Below are positions 25,211 through 33,257 of a DNA stretch of 49,750 bases, piece by piece; within the stretch, counting starts at the first letter, position 1; the number at the start of each line of letters is the position of its first letter. The stretch is from Spirochaetota bacterium. GTDB lineage: Bacteria; Spirochaetota; UBA4802; JAFGDQ01. A model generated the notes under the pieces. The model had not been told where the DNA came from and did not search any database. It saw nothing but the letters and a program-made list of their open reading frames with translations. Made by a program: the position numbers and the translations under genes. The stretch spans positions 1 through 49,750 of the forward strand of contig JAFGSG010000060.1 in NCBI GenBank assembly GCA_016934735.1. The letters run 5' to 3'.

Positions 25211-25244
25211 ATACCCCGCGGCAGAGCCGCGGGGTATATTTTTA
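25211..25244. terminator. Strong bidirectional rho-independent terminator
   Basis: Perfect 12-bp stem ATACCCCGCGGC/GCCGCGGGGTAT with an AGA loop and a T-rich tail. It ends the Mo hydroxylase operon and also faces the convergent NifU-like gene. Confidence 0.92.
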
Positions 25245-25287
25245 TTAGTGCTTTTTTATGCGGGTATTTCAGCTATAGTAAAGTATC

Positions 25288-25755
25288 TTAATACATTTTT
25301 CTTTCCCCGTTCTTTGTTCCCTCTAAATTTTGTACTTTAATGTAATTTTTAACAGCCTCCTGAAGCGTATTGGCTGCAAGCAGAGCGCAGTGCTGATCTC
25401 CTTTAGGCAGGCCACCGATAGTTTCAAGTATGGTTTTATTTGTGATCTCTTTAAGCTCGTCCGTCGTTTTCCCAAATGCAAGTTCAGCGGCAAGAGAGCC
25501 GCAGATCATGCTGGGGCCGCAGCCGTCTGTCTGAAATGAGGCTTTCTTTACTGTGTCTTTTTCGAATTTCAGGAAGATCTCCATAGTATCGCCGCATGGA
25601 CCGGTAATGCGTCCGTATCCGTCCGGGTTTTCCATGGAGCGCATGTTGGATGGATTAGTCCATATGTCAAAGGCCTTTTGCCCGTAATCCTTAACTGTAT
25701 CTTTATTAATTTTATCCTGCAGGTCTTTTAAAAAATCATCAAGATTATCCGGCAT
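25288..25755 (-). CDS. NifU/IscU-like iron-sulfur scaffold protein, second copy
   Basis: 155 aa. Scaffold cysteines in GPCGDTMEIFLK, TDGCGPSMICGSLAAELAFG and QHCALLA. It is a diverged paralogue of the protein at 18922-19443: the same GGLPK and HCALLA blocks with a different N-terminus. An extra Cys (SMICG) sits near the second ligand. RBS AAGGAGGAAA before ATG. Its convergent position at the far side of the Mo hydroxylase suggests service to that enzyme or to the later Fe-S genes (inference). Confidence 0.88.
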   Translation of the reverse strand: MPDNLDDFLKDLQDKINKDTVKDYGQKAFDIWTNPSNMRSMENPDGYGRITGPCGDTMEIFLKFEKDTVKKASFQTDGCGPSMICGSLAAELAFGKTTDELKEITNKTILETIGGLPKGDQHCALLAANTLQEAVKNYIKVQNLEGTKNGERKMY

Positions 25756-26033
25756 TAAATTTCCTCCTTTTCTGCTGAAAGTATGCAGATTCTATTACAA
25801 ATATTGGGTAAATTTTTTCTTTTTGGTTTATGTTTTCCACAATTTTTTTAAAAATTTTAATGACTGCCGTAAAGTTTAATTATATATGTTGTCTGTATTA
25901 ATATGAATTACTGATCTTAGCATTTAAGGTAAATTATTACAAGTCATCCCAAAAATAATTTTTTCTCGCTAAAATGAGGTTTCTTATATTGACAAAAATG
26001 CGTTTTTTTACATAAAAGTCAAAGGTAAATTTT

Positions 26034-26789
26034 ATGAATATATCTGAATCGATACAAACTCCAAAGGACATGGAAAATGACGACCTTGCCCGGTATATTG
26101 TGAATCTTTTTCACAGAATAGTTGTACATTATGCTATGTGGTTTTCCGAGGTAAAACACCAGATGGGCATGGAAAAGGCCCTGTCGGTTATGGATGAAGC
26201 TACATCCAGAGGTCTTAAAATTCAAATGGATCGTCTGGCTAAAACTCTGGGCTTTGAAATTAAAGATGGCCTGCCTGCGGCCCTGATGGATATGCCCCGT
26301 GAACTGTTGCTTGGGCTGATGGATAGTGTGTCTGCGAACTGGCTGGTAAATGACGGCGTGTGGTTTCAGGCTGTGGAATTTGCCCACGGGATGGGAGATG
26401 CCAAACGCTGCAATGATTCCGCATGGGCACAGTTTTCTCCTTTTGAAGCATGGACAATCAAAAAATTGCTGGATCTGCCTGAGAGAGCCGGCCTCGACGG
26501 TCTGAAAAAAGCGCTCGGATTCAGGCTTTACGCAAATATTAATGTGCAGTCTGTTGTCGAAGAAACGCCCGGGTCTTTTGTATTTCACATGAACGACTGC
26601 CGTGTGCAGTCTGCCCGCAAGCGCAAAGGACTGGATGATTATCCATGCAAATCAGGCGGTATTGTTGAGTACTCATATTTTGCCGGATCAATTGATGACA
26701 GGATCATGACTGAATGCATCGGGTGTCCGCCGGATGAGCATCCTGATGAGTGGTACTGCGCCTGGAAGTTTACATTAAAAAAGGAATAA
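26034..26789 (+). CDS. DUF6125-like cytosolic protein
   Basis: 251 aa, no signal or membrane segment. Distinctive stretches are IVVHYAMWFSEVKHQMG near the N-terminus and a late SAGGIVEYSYFA-like motif with CIGCPPDEHPDEWYCAWKF at the C-terminus. I recall these from DUF6125 proteins related to L-2-amino-thiazoline-4-carboxylic acid hydrolase-like families, but the assignment is tentative. Three C-terminal Cys could bind a metal or cofactor. It is followed by a weak hairpin and then by the radical SAM gene. Its presence in the molybdenum/selenium neighbourhood is noteworthy but unexplained. Confidence 0.7.
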   Translation: MNISESIQTPKDMENDDLARYIVNLFHRIVVHYAMWFSEVKHQMGMEKALSVMDEATSRGLKIQMDRLAKTLGFEIKDGLPAALMDMPRELLLGLMDSVSANWLVNDGVWFQAVEFAHGMGDAKRCNDSAWAQFSPFEAWTIKKLLDLPERAGLDGLKKALGFRLYANINVQSVVEETPGSFVFHMNDCRVQSARKRKGLDDYPCKSGGIVEYSYFAGSIDDRIMTECIGCPPDEHPDEWYCAWKFTLKKE

Positions 26790-26793
26790 CAAA

Positions 26794-26815
26794 GGCTATT
26801 ATAGCCGGTTTTTAC
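26794..26815 (+). terminator. Weak terminator-like hairpin
   Basis: GGCTA-TTA-TAGCC then GGTTTTTA, five bases after the stop of the preceding gene. The stem is short, so this is uncertain. Confidence 0.35.
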
Positions 26816-26926
26816 CCGTGGGCGCTGGTTTGCGAAAAAACAGTAAGATATAAAATAAAAAATAATTGAACTATTGAGGTCAAGCTGTTTGGTTATCACA
26901 AAAAATTTTTTTAAAGAAGGATATTT

Positions 26927-27982
26927 ATGTTTGAACAAGGAGTGATCAGGCCTCCAAGCGAGGCATCAAGCTTATTGGTTAGAGTAACAAGAAACTGTCC
27001 GTGGAACAAATGTCTTTTCTGTCCCGCATTCAAGGGTGTAACCTTCTCAAGAAGAAGTGTTGAAGAGGTTTTAAGCGATATTGATAAAATGGCAAAGGTT
27101 TATTCCCATCAAATCAGCATGTTTACATCGGCTTTTTTACAGGATGCAGATAGTCTTATAGTCAAAACAAATGATCTGATCACCATTATAAGGCATATTA
27201 AAAAGCTTTTTCCTGGTATCGTAAACATAACCACTTATGCCCGCGCAAAATCCATAAAAAATAAGAGCGTAGATGAATATAAACAGCTGAAAGAAGCAGG
27301 CCTTACAAGGATTCACACAGGAATGGAAAGCGGTTCTGAAACAGTGCTTAAATTGGTACAGAAGGGATCAAGCCCTGATGATATGATTGAAGGGGGGCTT
27401 AATGTAAAAAACGGCGGCATTTCTCTTTCCGAATATATCATGCCCGGCATTGGAGGGAAAATCCTGAGCCAAGAGCATGCAATTGAGACCTCCAGGCTCC
27501 TCAATAAAATACAGCCGGATCACATCAGGGTGCGCACCTTCGCCCTGCACCCTCTTTCACCAATGCAAAATATGGTCAACGACGGGACATTTGTCCTCAT
27601 GAATGACGAAGCAATCGTGTCCGAGATCAGGCTTCTTCTCGAAAATCTTGACAAGATGCACAGCTATTTTCATTGTGCTGACTTTAGTTTGAATCTATTA
27701 ATGCAGGTTGACGGATATCTTGACACTGATAAAGATAACATGCTGCGCGAAATAGACGCGTACCTTTCTTTATCAAAAAATGAAAAACAGGTTTATTCCC
27801 TGATACAACGCAGTCACCCCGGCCAATATCCGATTGATATTGTTAAAGACAAAGAATTACTGGAGCAGGCTTTACCGGAAATAGAAAAGATTGAGAAAAG
27901 AGGCCCCGGAGAATTCAGTAAATATATTCAGCACCTTATGACATATCAGCTGCCGCAGCCGCAAACGGATAACTGGGAATAA
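26927..27982 (+). CDS. Radical SAM protein of unknown function
   Basis: 351 aa. The cluster motif is TRNCPWNKCLFCPAFKG, i.e. C-x4-C-x2-C rather than the commoner C-x3-C-x2-C, followed by a B12-independent TIM barrel with GMESGSETVLKLVQKG (a SAM-ribose motif) and an IMPGIGGK strand. The C-terminal ~90 residues (HPGQYPIDIV...) form an extra helical part. RBS AAGAAGGA upstream. It runs into an MBL hydrolase 13 bases later and a MoeA-like gene, so it may modify a small molecule, perhaps in pterin or molybdenum metabolism (inference). Substrate unknown. Confidence 0.85.
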   Translation: MFEQGVIRPPSEASSLLVRVTRNCPWNKCLFCPAFKGVTFSRRSVEEVLSDIDKMAKVYSHQISMFTSAFLQDADSLIVKTNDLITIIRHIKKLFPGIVNITTYARAKSIKNKSVDEYKQLKEAGLTRIHTGMESGSETVLKLVQKGSSPDDMIEGGLNVKNGGISLSEYIMPGIGGKILSQEHAIETSRLLNKIQPDHIRVRTFALHPLSPMQNMVNDGTFVLMNDEAIVSEIRLLLENLDKMHSYFHCADFSLNLLMQVDGYLDTDKDNMLREIDAYLSLSKNEKQVYSLIQRSHPGQYPIDIVKDKELLEQALPEIEKIEKRGPGEFSKYIQHLMTYQLPQPQTDNWE

Positions 27983-27995
27983 TCAGCAAGAAAAA

Positions 27996-28637
27996 ATGAA
28001 AATTACAATTCTCTATGACAATACTGTCTTAAAGTCTAATCTTATCCCAGATTGGGGATTTTCCTGCCTTATTGAAATTATGAATAGAAACATTCTTTTT
28101 GACACAGGAGCAAACGGGTCCATCCTTCTTGAAAACATGAAAAAGCTCGGCATAGATCCTATGTCAATTCATGATGTATTCATATCGCATCCGCACTTTG
28201 ATCATGTTGGCGGATTTTCAGCTTTTTTGAATAAGAATAATAATGTTAAAATATATATGCCGGGGTCAATGAGAAGTATAGTAAATTCAAAGGAAGTGAT
28301 CTTCGTGGATGAACCGGCGAAGCTTCATGAAAATGTTTTTTCAACAGGTGAACTTGATAATTTTGAGCAGTCAATGGCAATCGGAACAGATAAAGGTTTA
28401 GTTATTATCACAGGTTGCTCGCATCCTGCGATGGAGAAAATTTTCCGGGCAGTATTACCTTTTGGCAGTATTTACGGGCTTATCGGCGGCCTGCACGGTT
28501 TTGAAGAATATGATCTGCTTAAAGATCTGGGATTGATTTGTCCCTGCCATTGCACCCTGCATATAGAAGAGATTAAATATCTGTATCCTGAGAAATATGT
28601 CGAAGGCGGGGCAGGGCGGATCATAGAAGTTAAATAA
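27996..28637 (+). CDS. Metallo-beta-lactamase-fold hydrolase, MJ0301-like
   Basis: 213 aa. Metal motif SHPHFDHVGG (HxHxDH form), then TGCSHPAMEK and a late IGGLHGF His. Members of this branch are often annotated as 7,8-dihydropterin-6-methyl-4-(ribofuranosyl)-aminobenzene-5-phosphate synthase-like. It is co-oriented between the radical SAM and MoeA-like genes. A pterin or redox (A-type flavoprotein-like) role is possible; the true substrate is unknown. Confidence 0.85.
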   Translation: MKITILYDNTVLKSNLIPDWGFSCLIEIMNRNILFDTGANGSILLENMKKLGIDPMSIHDVFISHPHFDHVGGFSAFLNKNNNVKIYMPGSMRSIVNSKEVIFVDEPAKLHENVFSTGELDNFEQSMAIGTDKGLVIITGCSHPAMEKIFRAVLPFGSIYGLIGGLHGFEEYDLLKDLGLICPCHCTLHIEEIKYLYPEKYVEGGAGRIIEVK

Positions 28638-28716
28638 TTATAAAATGTTGACAGATAAGCTTAGTAATATCGAATAGTTGTATTTATATTTTGAATTGAT
28701 CAGGGGATGATCTAAT

Positions 28717-29742
28717 ATGAAAAAAGTATCGGTAAATGAAGCCGAAGGAATGGTGATTGGTCATGATATGACTCAAATAATGCCGGGGAAAAGCAAAGGC
28801 CCGGCATTCAGGAAAGGACATGTCGTAACCAGAGAGGATATATCCCGCCTGCTTGACATGGGTAAAGAAAATATTTTTGTACTTGAGTCGGCTGACGGCA
28901 TGGTTCACGAAGACGATGCTGCCGGAAGAATTGTAAGGGCAATAACCGGTAATGGGTTTACTCATTCGCTTCCGAAAGAAGGAAAGATTGAATTATTTGC
29001 TGAATATGACGGGCTCTTGAAAATTAATGTTCAGGCATTAAAAGATATCAACTTATTGCCCGATGTAATGCTTGCAACAATACACACTAACCAGAGAGTA
29101 AAAAAAGGCGATATTATTGCGGGAACAAGAATAATCCCTCTTATTATTTCCGAAGAAAATTTAAAAATCATCGAAAAGAAATGTGCTGATTATTATCCGG
29201 TGATTGAAGTTAAACCGTTTCGAAATTTAGAAGTGGGCATAGTCACTACAGGAAACGAGGTTTACAGCGGACGGATAAAAGACGGATTCGGCCCTGTGCT
29301 GATAAAAAAAATAAAAGCATACGGGAGCAGCGTATTGGAGCAGTTGTTTGCTTCGGATTCCATTGAAATGATAACCGATTCCATTAATTCGCTGATTGGA
29401 AAAGGAGCAACAGCGATAGCGGTAACAGGCGGCATGTCTGTTGATCCTGATGATGTTACTCCTGCAGCAATAAGAAAAACCGGGGCAGACATTGTTGCCT
29501 ATGGCGCTCCTGTTTTGCCCGGTGCCATGTTCATGCTTGCGTATCTCGGAGATATCCCTATTATGGGATTGCCGGGTGCAGTGCTGTATTATAAGACTAC
29601 GGTTTTTGACCTGGTTTTTCCGCGGATACTGGCAGGGGAACGCCTGACACGCGAAGATATAGCGCATTACGCTCATGGAGGTCTTTGTCTTAATTGTGAG
29701 ATATGCAAGTACCCCATATGCGGTTTCGGTAAAGCTGGCTAA
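28717..29742 (+). CDS. Molybdopterin-binding (MoeA/MoCF-like) protein with Cys-rich tail
   Basis: 341 aa. The central domain carries the MoCF_biosynth fold: GIVTTGNEVYSGRIKDGFGP, ATAIAVTGGMSVDPDDVTP and GLPGAVLYYKTTVFDLVFP. N-terminal ~150 residues resemble the MoeA linker region. The extreme C-terminus is a Cys cluster, GGLCLNCEICKYPICGFG (four Cys), as in clostridial-type molybdopterin-binding proteins that accompany Mo hydroxylases. Good RBS-like AGGGGA before ATG 28717. It probably handles Mo-pterin insertion for the hydroxylase at 21.1-24.8 kb. Confidence 0.88.
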   Translation: MKKVSVNEAEGMVIGHDMTQIMPGKSKGPAFRKGHVVTREDISRLLDMGKENIFVLESADGMVHEDDAAGRIVRAITGNGFTHSLPKEGKIELFAEYDGLLKINVQALKDINLLPDVMLATIHTNQRVKKGDIIAGTRIIPLIISEENLKIIEKKCADYYPVIEVKPFRNLEVGIVTTGNEVYSGRIKDGFGPVLIKKIKAYGSSVLEQLFASDSIEMITDSINSLIGKGATAIAVTGGMSVDPDDVTPAAIRKTGADIVAYGAPVLPGAMFMLAYLGDIPIMGLPGAVLYYKTTVFDLVFPRILAGERLTREDIAHYAHGGLCLNCEICKYPICGFGKAG

Positions 29743-29788
29743 TATACTACTACTTCATCATATTTGTTTTTAGTGGTTAATAGTGCCA

Positions 29789-29916
29789 AAATTTGAAATA
29801 CATAACAAAATTTTCTGCGGAATCAGGCCTTCTTTTAAGCATTTTTGTATTATTATAAAGCTATTGCTTCAGGCCTGAAAGGCGTCCTCACAAATTTTGT
29901 TATGTATTTCAAATTT
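29789..29916. repeat. Long palindromic hairpin repeat, copy 3
   Basis: The arms AAATTTGAAATACATAAC and GTTATGTATTTCAAATTT are perfect complements. The inner bulge CTGCGGAA / AAAGGCGTCCTCA and second stem TCAGGCCT/AGGCCTGA match copies 1 and 2. CATAAC here against CATTAC in copy 2 is matched on the opposite arm (GTTATG against GTAATG), i.e. a compensatory difference. Confidence 0.88.
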
Positions 29917-30033
29917 AAAGATATCCATACATCCACAGTTTCAAATGTGATAACGTACTACGATGGCAGCCACACTTTACAGTATTTCCCGGAATCAGCA
30001 GCTGGCGATTACCGGGGAATTGATAGGGTTTGA
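29902..30033 (+). pseudogene. Possible gene remnant abutting hairpin copy 3
   Basis: A 43-codon frame whose first codons lie in the hairpin arm and whose remainder reads like real protein: VITYYDGSHTLQYFPESA then GDYRGIDRV and stop. There is no RBS. It may be the 3' end of a small gene whose start was replaced when the repeat inserted, or a chance ORF. Family not recognised. Confidence 0.3.
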
Positions 30034-30127
30034 TTATTAAATAATCCCGGCAAAAATTTGGGATGTGCAGGGGGAAAGTTGCCTGCTTAATGAAAGTAAT
30101 ATTTCTGAAGGTTAAAATATTTTTTAA
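30034..30127. other. Short spacer before HD gene
   Basis: A dyad AATCCCGGC...TTTGGGAT is present; no gene seen. Confidence 0.3.
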
Positions 30128-30931
30128 ATGAACATATCAATTAGAGTAGAAAGTTTAGCGGAACTGAAAATATGGTTTACCTGTTATGTACAAAAATTCA
30201 AAGGCAATGATGCTGACGTCCGGAAAAGCATTGTTTTAAAAGAAGGACATACAAAAAGGGTTTGCGAAGAAATTAGAGCCATAGGCAGTCATTTAGGATT
30301 GAACGAAGATGAATTGCGGCTTGCGGAAATAATCGCTCTTCTGCATGATGTCGGCCGTTTTGAACAGTATACCCGTTATAAGACTTTCTCGGACAGAAAA
30401 TCGGAGGATCATGCTGCGCTCGGTATAAGGATAATTGAAGAGCAGGGAATTCTTGAGCAGTTCAACAGCGAAATAAAAAATGTGATCTTATCTTCAATAA
30501 GATTTCATAACCGCGCTTATATTCCCAATGATGAATCGGAGACATGCCTGTTTTTCTCCAGGCTTATCCGCGATGCGGATAAACTCGATATCTGGAAAGT
30601 GGTCATCGATTATTATCACAGAAAGGATGACATGCGGAATGGGACTATTGAACTCGATCTGCCCGATACTCCGGGATTTTCGGAAGAAGTTTATCAGGAT
30701 CTGATAAGCAGGAAAATAGTGGATATGGAAAATCTGAAAAACCTGAATGATTTTAAACTGCTTCAAATAGGATGGATATTTGACATCAATTTTAAGATAA
30801 CACTGGAGTATATTAAAGAACGCCTTTACCTTGAAAGAATACGCGAAGTATTGCCGAAGGTAAAGGAAATTGATAATATTTTTAAAACTGTTTATGACTA
30901 CTGTTCGGGCAATGCCCGTCTTATTTCGTAA
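30128..30931 (+). CDS. HD-domain phosphohydrolase
   Basis: 267 aa. H-HD-D motif: EGHTKRV (His), ALLHDVGRFEQYTRYKTFSDRKSEDH (HD plus a following His) and RDADKLD (Asp), with HNRAYIP between. The GRF..Y motif and size fit the YpgQ/YedJ-like HD hydrolases acting on nucleotides or phosphate esters, rather than RelA/SpoT. Monocistronic. The RBS is weak (GAAGGTT). It converges with the CDF-transporter operon. Confidence 0.88.
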   Translation: MNISIRVESLAELKIWFTCYVQKFKGNDADVRKSIVLKEGHTKRVCEEIRAIGSHLGLNEDELRLAEIIALLHDVGRFEQYTRYKTFSDRKSEDHAALGIRIIEEQGILEQFNSEIKNVILSSIRFHNRAYIPNDESETCLFFSRLIRDADKLDIWKVVIDYYHRKDDMRNGTIELDLPDTPGFSEEVYQDLISRKIVDMENLKNLNDFKLLQIGWIFDINFKITLEYIKERLYLERIREVLPKVKEIDNIFKTVYDYCSGNARLIS

Positions 30932-30962
30932 TTAAAATGAATGACTACATAAGCCTGTCCGC

Positions 30963-32237
30963 TTACTTTGTTATTTCCTCATCGGACGAATGAGTGGGCT
31001 GTGTTATTTTTTCAAGGTCTCCGTTTAAAAATTGTTCAGCTACGGTTTTTACCGTTATCTTACCTTCCGGAATTTTATATATTTCTATCAAATTATCCCT
31101 TAAAATATGAAAGGATATTTCACCGATCTCCATGGTAAAAAGAAGATCGATATTATAATGCGCAATGGATTTGATCACATTAAGTCCTATGTGTTTTGGT
31201 TTATCAAGAAATTCATTCAGATAAAAATCTTCAATTTCAATCCTGCCTTCATTGATCCGAATGATGATAAAATATTTCGACTTGCCGAAATGGCTGAAAA
31301 CCCGGGACTCAAGGCCGTTGTTATCCAGAACCGGAATAACGGCCCTGTAGATTTCATTCTTAGCCGGTTTGACGTCGATAAAGATGCCTTCGATATTATC
31401 AAAATTTTTAATAATGGTGTTCCGTATTTCATCGCTAAGACGGTCAATGGCAAAGACAGTTGCAGACGGTGAAGTGACTATTTCAATCTCCACCATCTTA
31501 AAAGGCCCTGTCTCACGAACCTTGATCTGATTAACTGCCTTGATCCCCCTGATCGTATTTATACAGTACTCAATATCGCTTCTCATGGCCTTATTGGTAT
31601 CAGCGTCAAGCAGCACCATTATGGAATGAATGGTATTCCCTGCGCCGATCTTGAATACAATTAGCGAGATCAGAATAATTACGATGCCTTCGACATATGG
31701 AACATTATATGAGGGAAGGACAATACCTGCCAGTACTATAATGGACGTTATAATATCCATGAATGATTCCTTTGCGTTTGCCTCGAGCGATAGGGATTTC
31801 ACTTCTTTTGATGTCTTTAATTCTATTGCTGCTATGAATATTGAAATAACAATGGAAGCAAAAGCCGTTAACATGGGAACATGCTGCAGATTAGCAGCAT
31901 GAAACGGGGAGGTTACCGATTTATATCCTTCTATAAACAGATCAATGCCAGCATAGGATATAAAAAGGCCTACGAACAAAAGAGCTATGGTCTCAGCTTT
32001 ATAAAGCCCGTAAGGGAAGCGGTTGTTCTTGGGCATTCCTGCGAGATGCAGCCCGAAAGCGGACAGCATAATAGCCGCAGTGTCGGCAAAACTATGCATT
32101 GCGTCAGCTATCAATACTTCACTGTCATAATACATTCCAATAAAATATTTGCCGCAGGCCATTAAAAGGGTAATCACCGTTGCAAGAAGTGCTACGCGTT
32201 TTCCATTAAGCAGTTTTATGCGGTTGTCATTTTTCAT
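30963..32237 (-). CDS. Cation-diffusion-facilitator transporter fused to a NifX/NifB-like FeMo-cofactor domain
   Basis: 424 aa. Residues about 1-210 are a CDF (FieF/ZT_dimer) six-helix domain with the metal motif ADAMHSFADTAA (D-x2-x-H-x3-D type) and the later SFMDIITS site, plus a cytoplasmic dimerisation domain to about 300. The final part (AVIPVLDNNGLESRVFSHFGKSKYF ... HIGLNVIKSIAHYNIDLLFTMEIGE) is the NifX/NifB C-terminal dinitrogenase-cofactor fold. Such fusions probably sense or bind Fe/Fe-S in the cytosol while exporting Fe2+ or Zn2+ (inference). Third gene of a Fur-box-preceded operon; overlaps the zinc-ribbon gene by 4 bp. Confidence 0.9.
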   Translation of the reverse strand: MKNDNRIKLLNGKRVALLATVITLLMACGKYFIGMYYDSEVLIADAMHSFADTAAIMLSAFGLHLAGMPKNNRFPYGLYKAETIALLFVGLFISYAGIDLFIEGYKSVTSPFHAANLQHVPMLTAFASIVISIFIAAIELKTSKEVKSLSLEANAKESFMDIITSIIVLAGIVLPSYNVPYVEGIVIILISLIVFKIGAGNTIHSIMVLLDADTNKAMRSDIEYCINTIRGIKAVNQIKVRETGPFKMVEIEIVTSPSATVFAIDRLSDEIRNTIIKNFDNIEGIFIDVKPAKNEIYRAVIPVLDNNGLESRVFSHFGKSKYFIIIRINEGRIEIEDFYLNEFLDKPKHIGLNVIKSIAHYNIDLLFTMEIGEISFHILRDNLIEIYKIPEGKITVKTVAEQFLNGDLEKITQPTHSSDEEITK

Positions 32238-32422
32238 CTTCGTTGGGGAGAATCTTCAAAGTATAGTCGCGCCATCATTGGTGTATTACATCTGGGACAC
32301 ATTACCTGGAAACAGGGGGTTCCGCGCTTGTGGGGAATGATTGTTTTGCATTTTGGGCAAATACACTCTTTGGAAGGCCCTCCGCCTTTGCCGTATCCCC
32401 ATCCTTTTCTATGCCTGAACAT
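32234..32422 (-). CDS. Small zinc-ribbon protein in CDF-NifX operon
   Basis: 62 aa: a Gly-rich start (GWGYGKGGGP), then two CxxC-like knuckles, CICPKCKTIIP and CPRCNTP, making one rubredoxin-like zinc ribbon. It sits between the ferredoxin and transporter genes and overlaps the latter. Probably a metal chaperone or partner for the transporter's NifX domain. Confidence 0.75.
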   Translation of the reverse strand: MFRHRKGWGYGKGGGPSKECICPKCKTIIPHKRGTPCFQVMCPRCNTPMMARLYFEDSPQRR

Positions 32423-32496
32423 TTCTGTGCTCCTGTGATTTATTAAAACAAGTCATGATATAATTTTTCTCTTCATAATTTTTGCGTTGTAACAGC

Positions 32497-33063
32497 TTAA
32501 AAATTCCGCAAAGCTCCTGCAGGACACTCATTAACACATTTGCCGCAGACCGTGCAGAGGCTATGATCTATCTTGGCTATAGACACGATTGATATGGCAC
32601 CTTTAGGACAGACTTCCTCACATCTTCCGCATCCAAGGCAACGATCTATATCAACCAGTAACTGTGATGCAGACTTTCCGTTATCAATATTATTGATTTT
32701 ATTTTTAAGGGCGTTTAGTTCATTCTCCATCTGACGGGCTCTTTCCCTAAGTTGCGAGGCCTCCTGTGAAAACATATTTTTATTCGGGATATTCTTTGAA
32801 TATCCGGTATTTTCGGGCTCAACGAAATTTCTCATGCTGCGCCCCGCACCACTTCCCATGTCTCCAGATCTGCGGCCTCCTCCCTGCCCGCTGCCGGACA
32901 TCCTGCTCATGCCGGAAAACCCTCCTCTAAAAAATGAAGATAATCCTCCCAGCAGAGTACTATTGTTATTTCCGGAAGCATAGCCGCTTCCGGATCGCCT
33001 TCCCGATCCTCTTCCTGTCATGGGCCCTTTTCCTTTCGGCCCTGTTCCATCGCCTCGCGGCAT
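32497..33063 (-). CDS. Gly/Ser-rich DUF5320-type protein with two-cluster ferredoxin domain
   Basis: 188 aa from MPRGDGTGPKGKGPMTGRG. The start is at 33063 behind GGAGG; an earlier in-frame ATG (33138) lies in the promoter. N-terminal half: DUF5320 signature followed by a low-complexity Gly/Ser/Arg tract; then a short coiled coil (LRERARQMENELNALKNKI); then two 4Fe-4S motifs (CLGCGRCEEVCPKGA and CTVCGKCVNECPAGA). These proteins accompany NifX-like and MinD/ParA-like Fe-S factors in anaerobes. Transcription begins just upstream at a Fur-box promoter. Confidence 0.88.
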   Translation of the reverse strand: MPRGDGTGPKGKGPMTGRGSGRRSGSGYASGNNNSTLLGGLSSFFRGGFSGMSRMSGSGQGGGRRSGDMGSGAGRSMRNFVEPENTGYSKNIPNKNMFSQEASQLRERARQMENELNALKNKINNIDNGKSASQLLVDIDRCLGCGRCEEVCPKGAISIVSIAKIDHSLCTVCGKCVNECPAGALRNF

Positions 33064-33089
33064 AATTAAACCTCCAGTAAAATATTTAT

Positions 33090-33138
33090 TGAAAATGATT
33101 TTCATTACCAATATAGAGCTATAATTAACTTTTGTCAA
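33090..33138 (-). promoter_or_regulatory. Sigma-70 promoter with Fur-like box for the ferredoxin-zinc ribbon-CDF operon
   Basis: On the minus strand TTGACA (33138-33133), 17 bases, TATATT (33115-33110), one mismatch from consensus. Five bases downstream is TGAAAATGATTTTCA (33104-33090), a 7-1-7 palindrome with 13 of 15 matches to the Fur core and nearly identical to the box at 6361-6375. Placed over the start site, it should repress when occupied. Confidence 0.75.
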
Positions 33139-33257
33139 GTATCAATTGATTTAAAATGACAAATAGCAGCGCTTTTAAAAAAAGGATAAAAATCAAATTG
33201 ACATTTTTATAAAATATAATTTGTTTTATGAATAATAACTGAACAAGGATACTCGTT

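Noticed and set aside
32497..33138. Upstream ATG at 33138 for the ferredoxin gene
   Set aside because: It falls on the -35 of a good promoter; the family signature MPRGDGTGP begins at 33063 after GGAGG.
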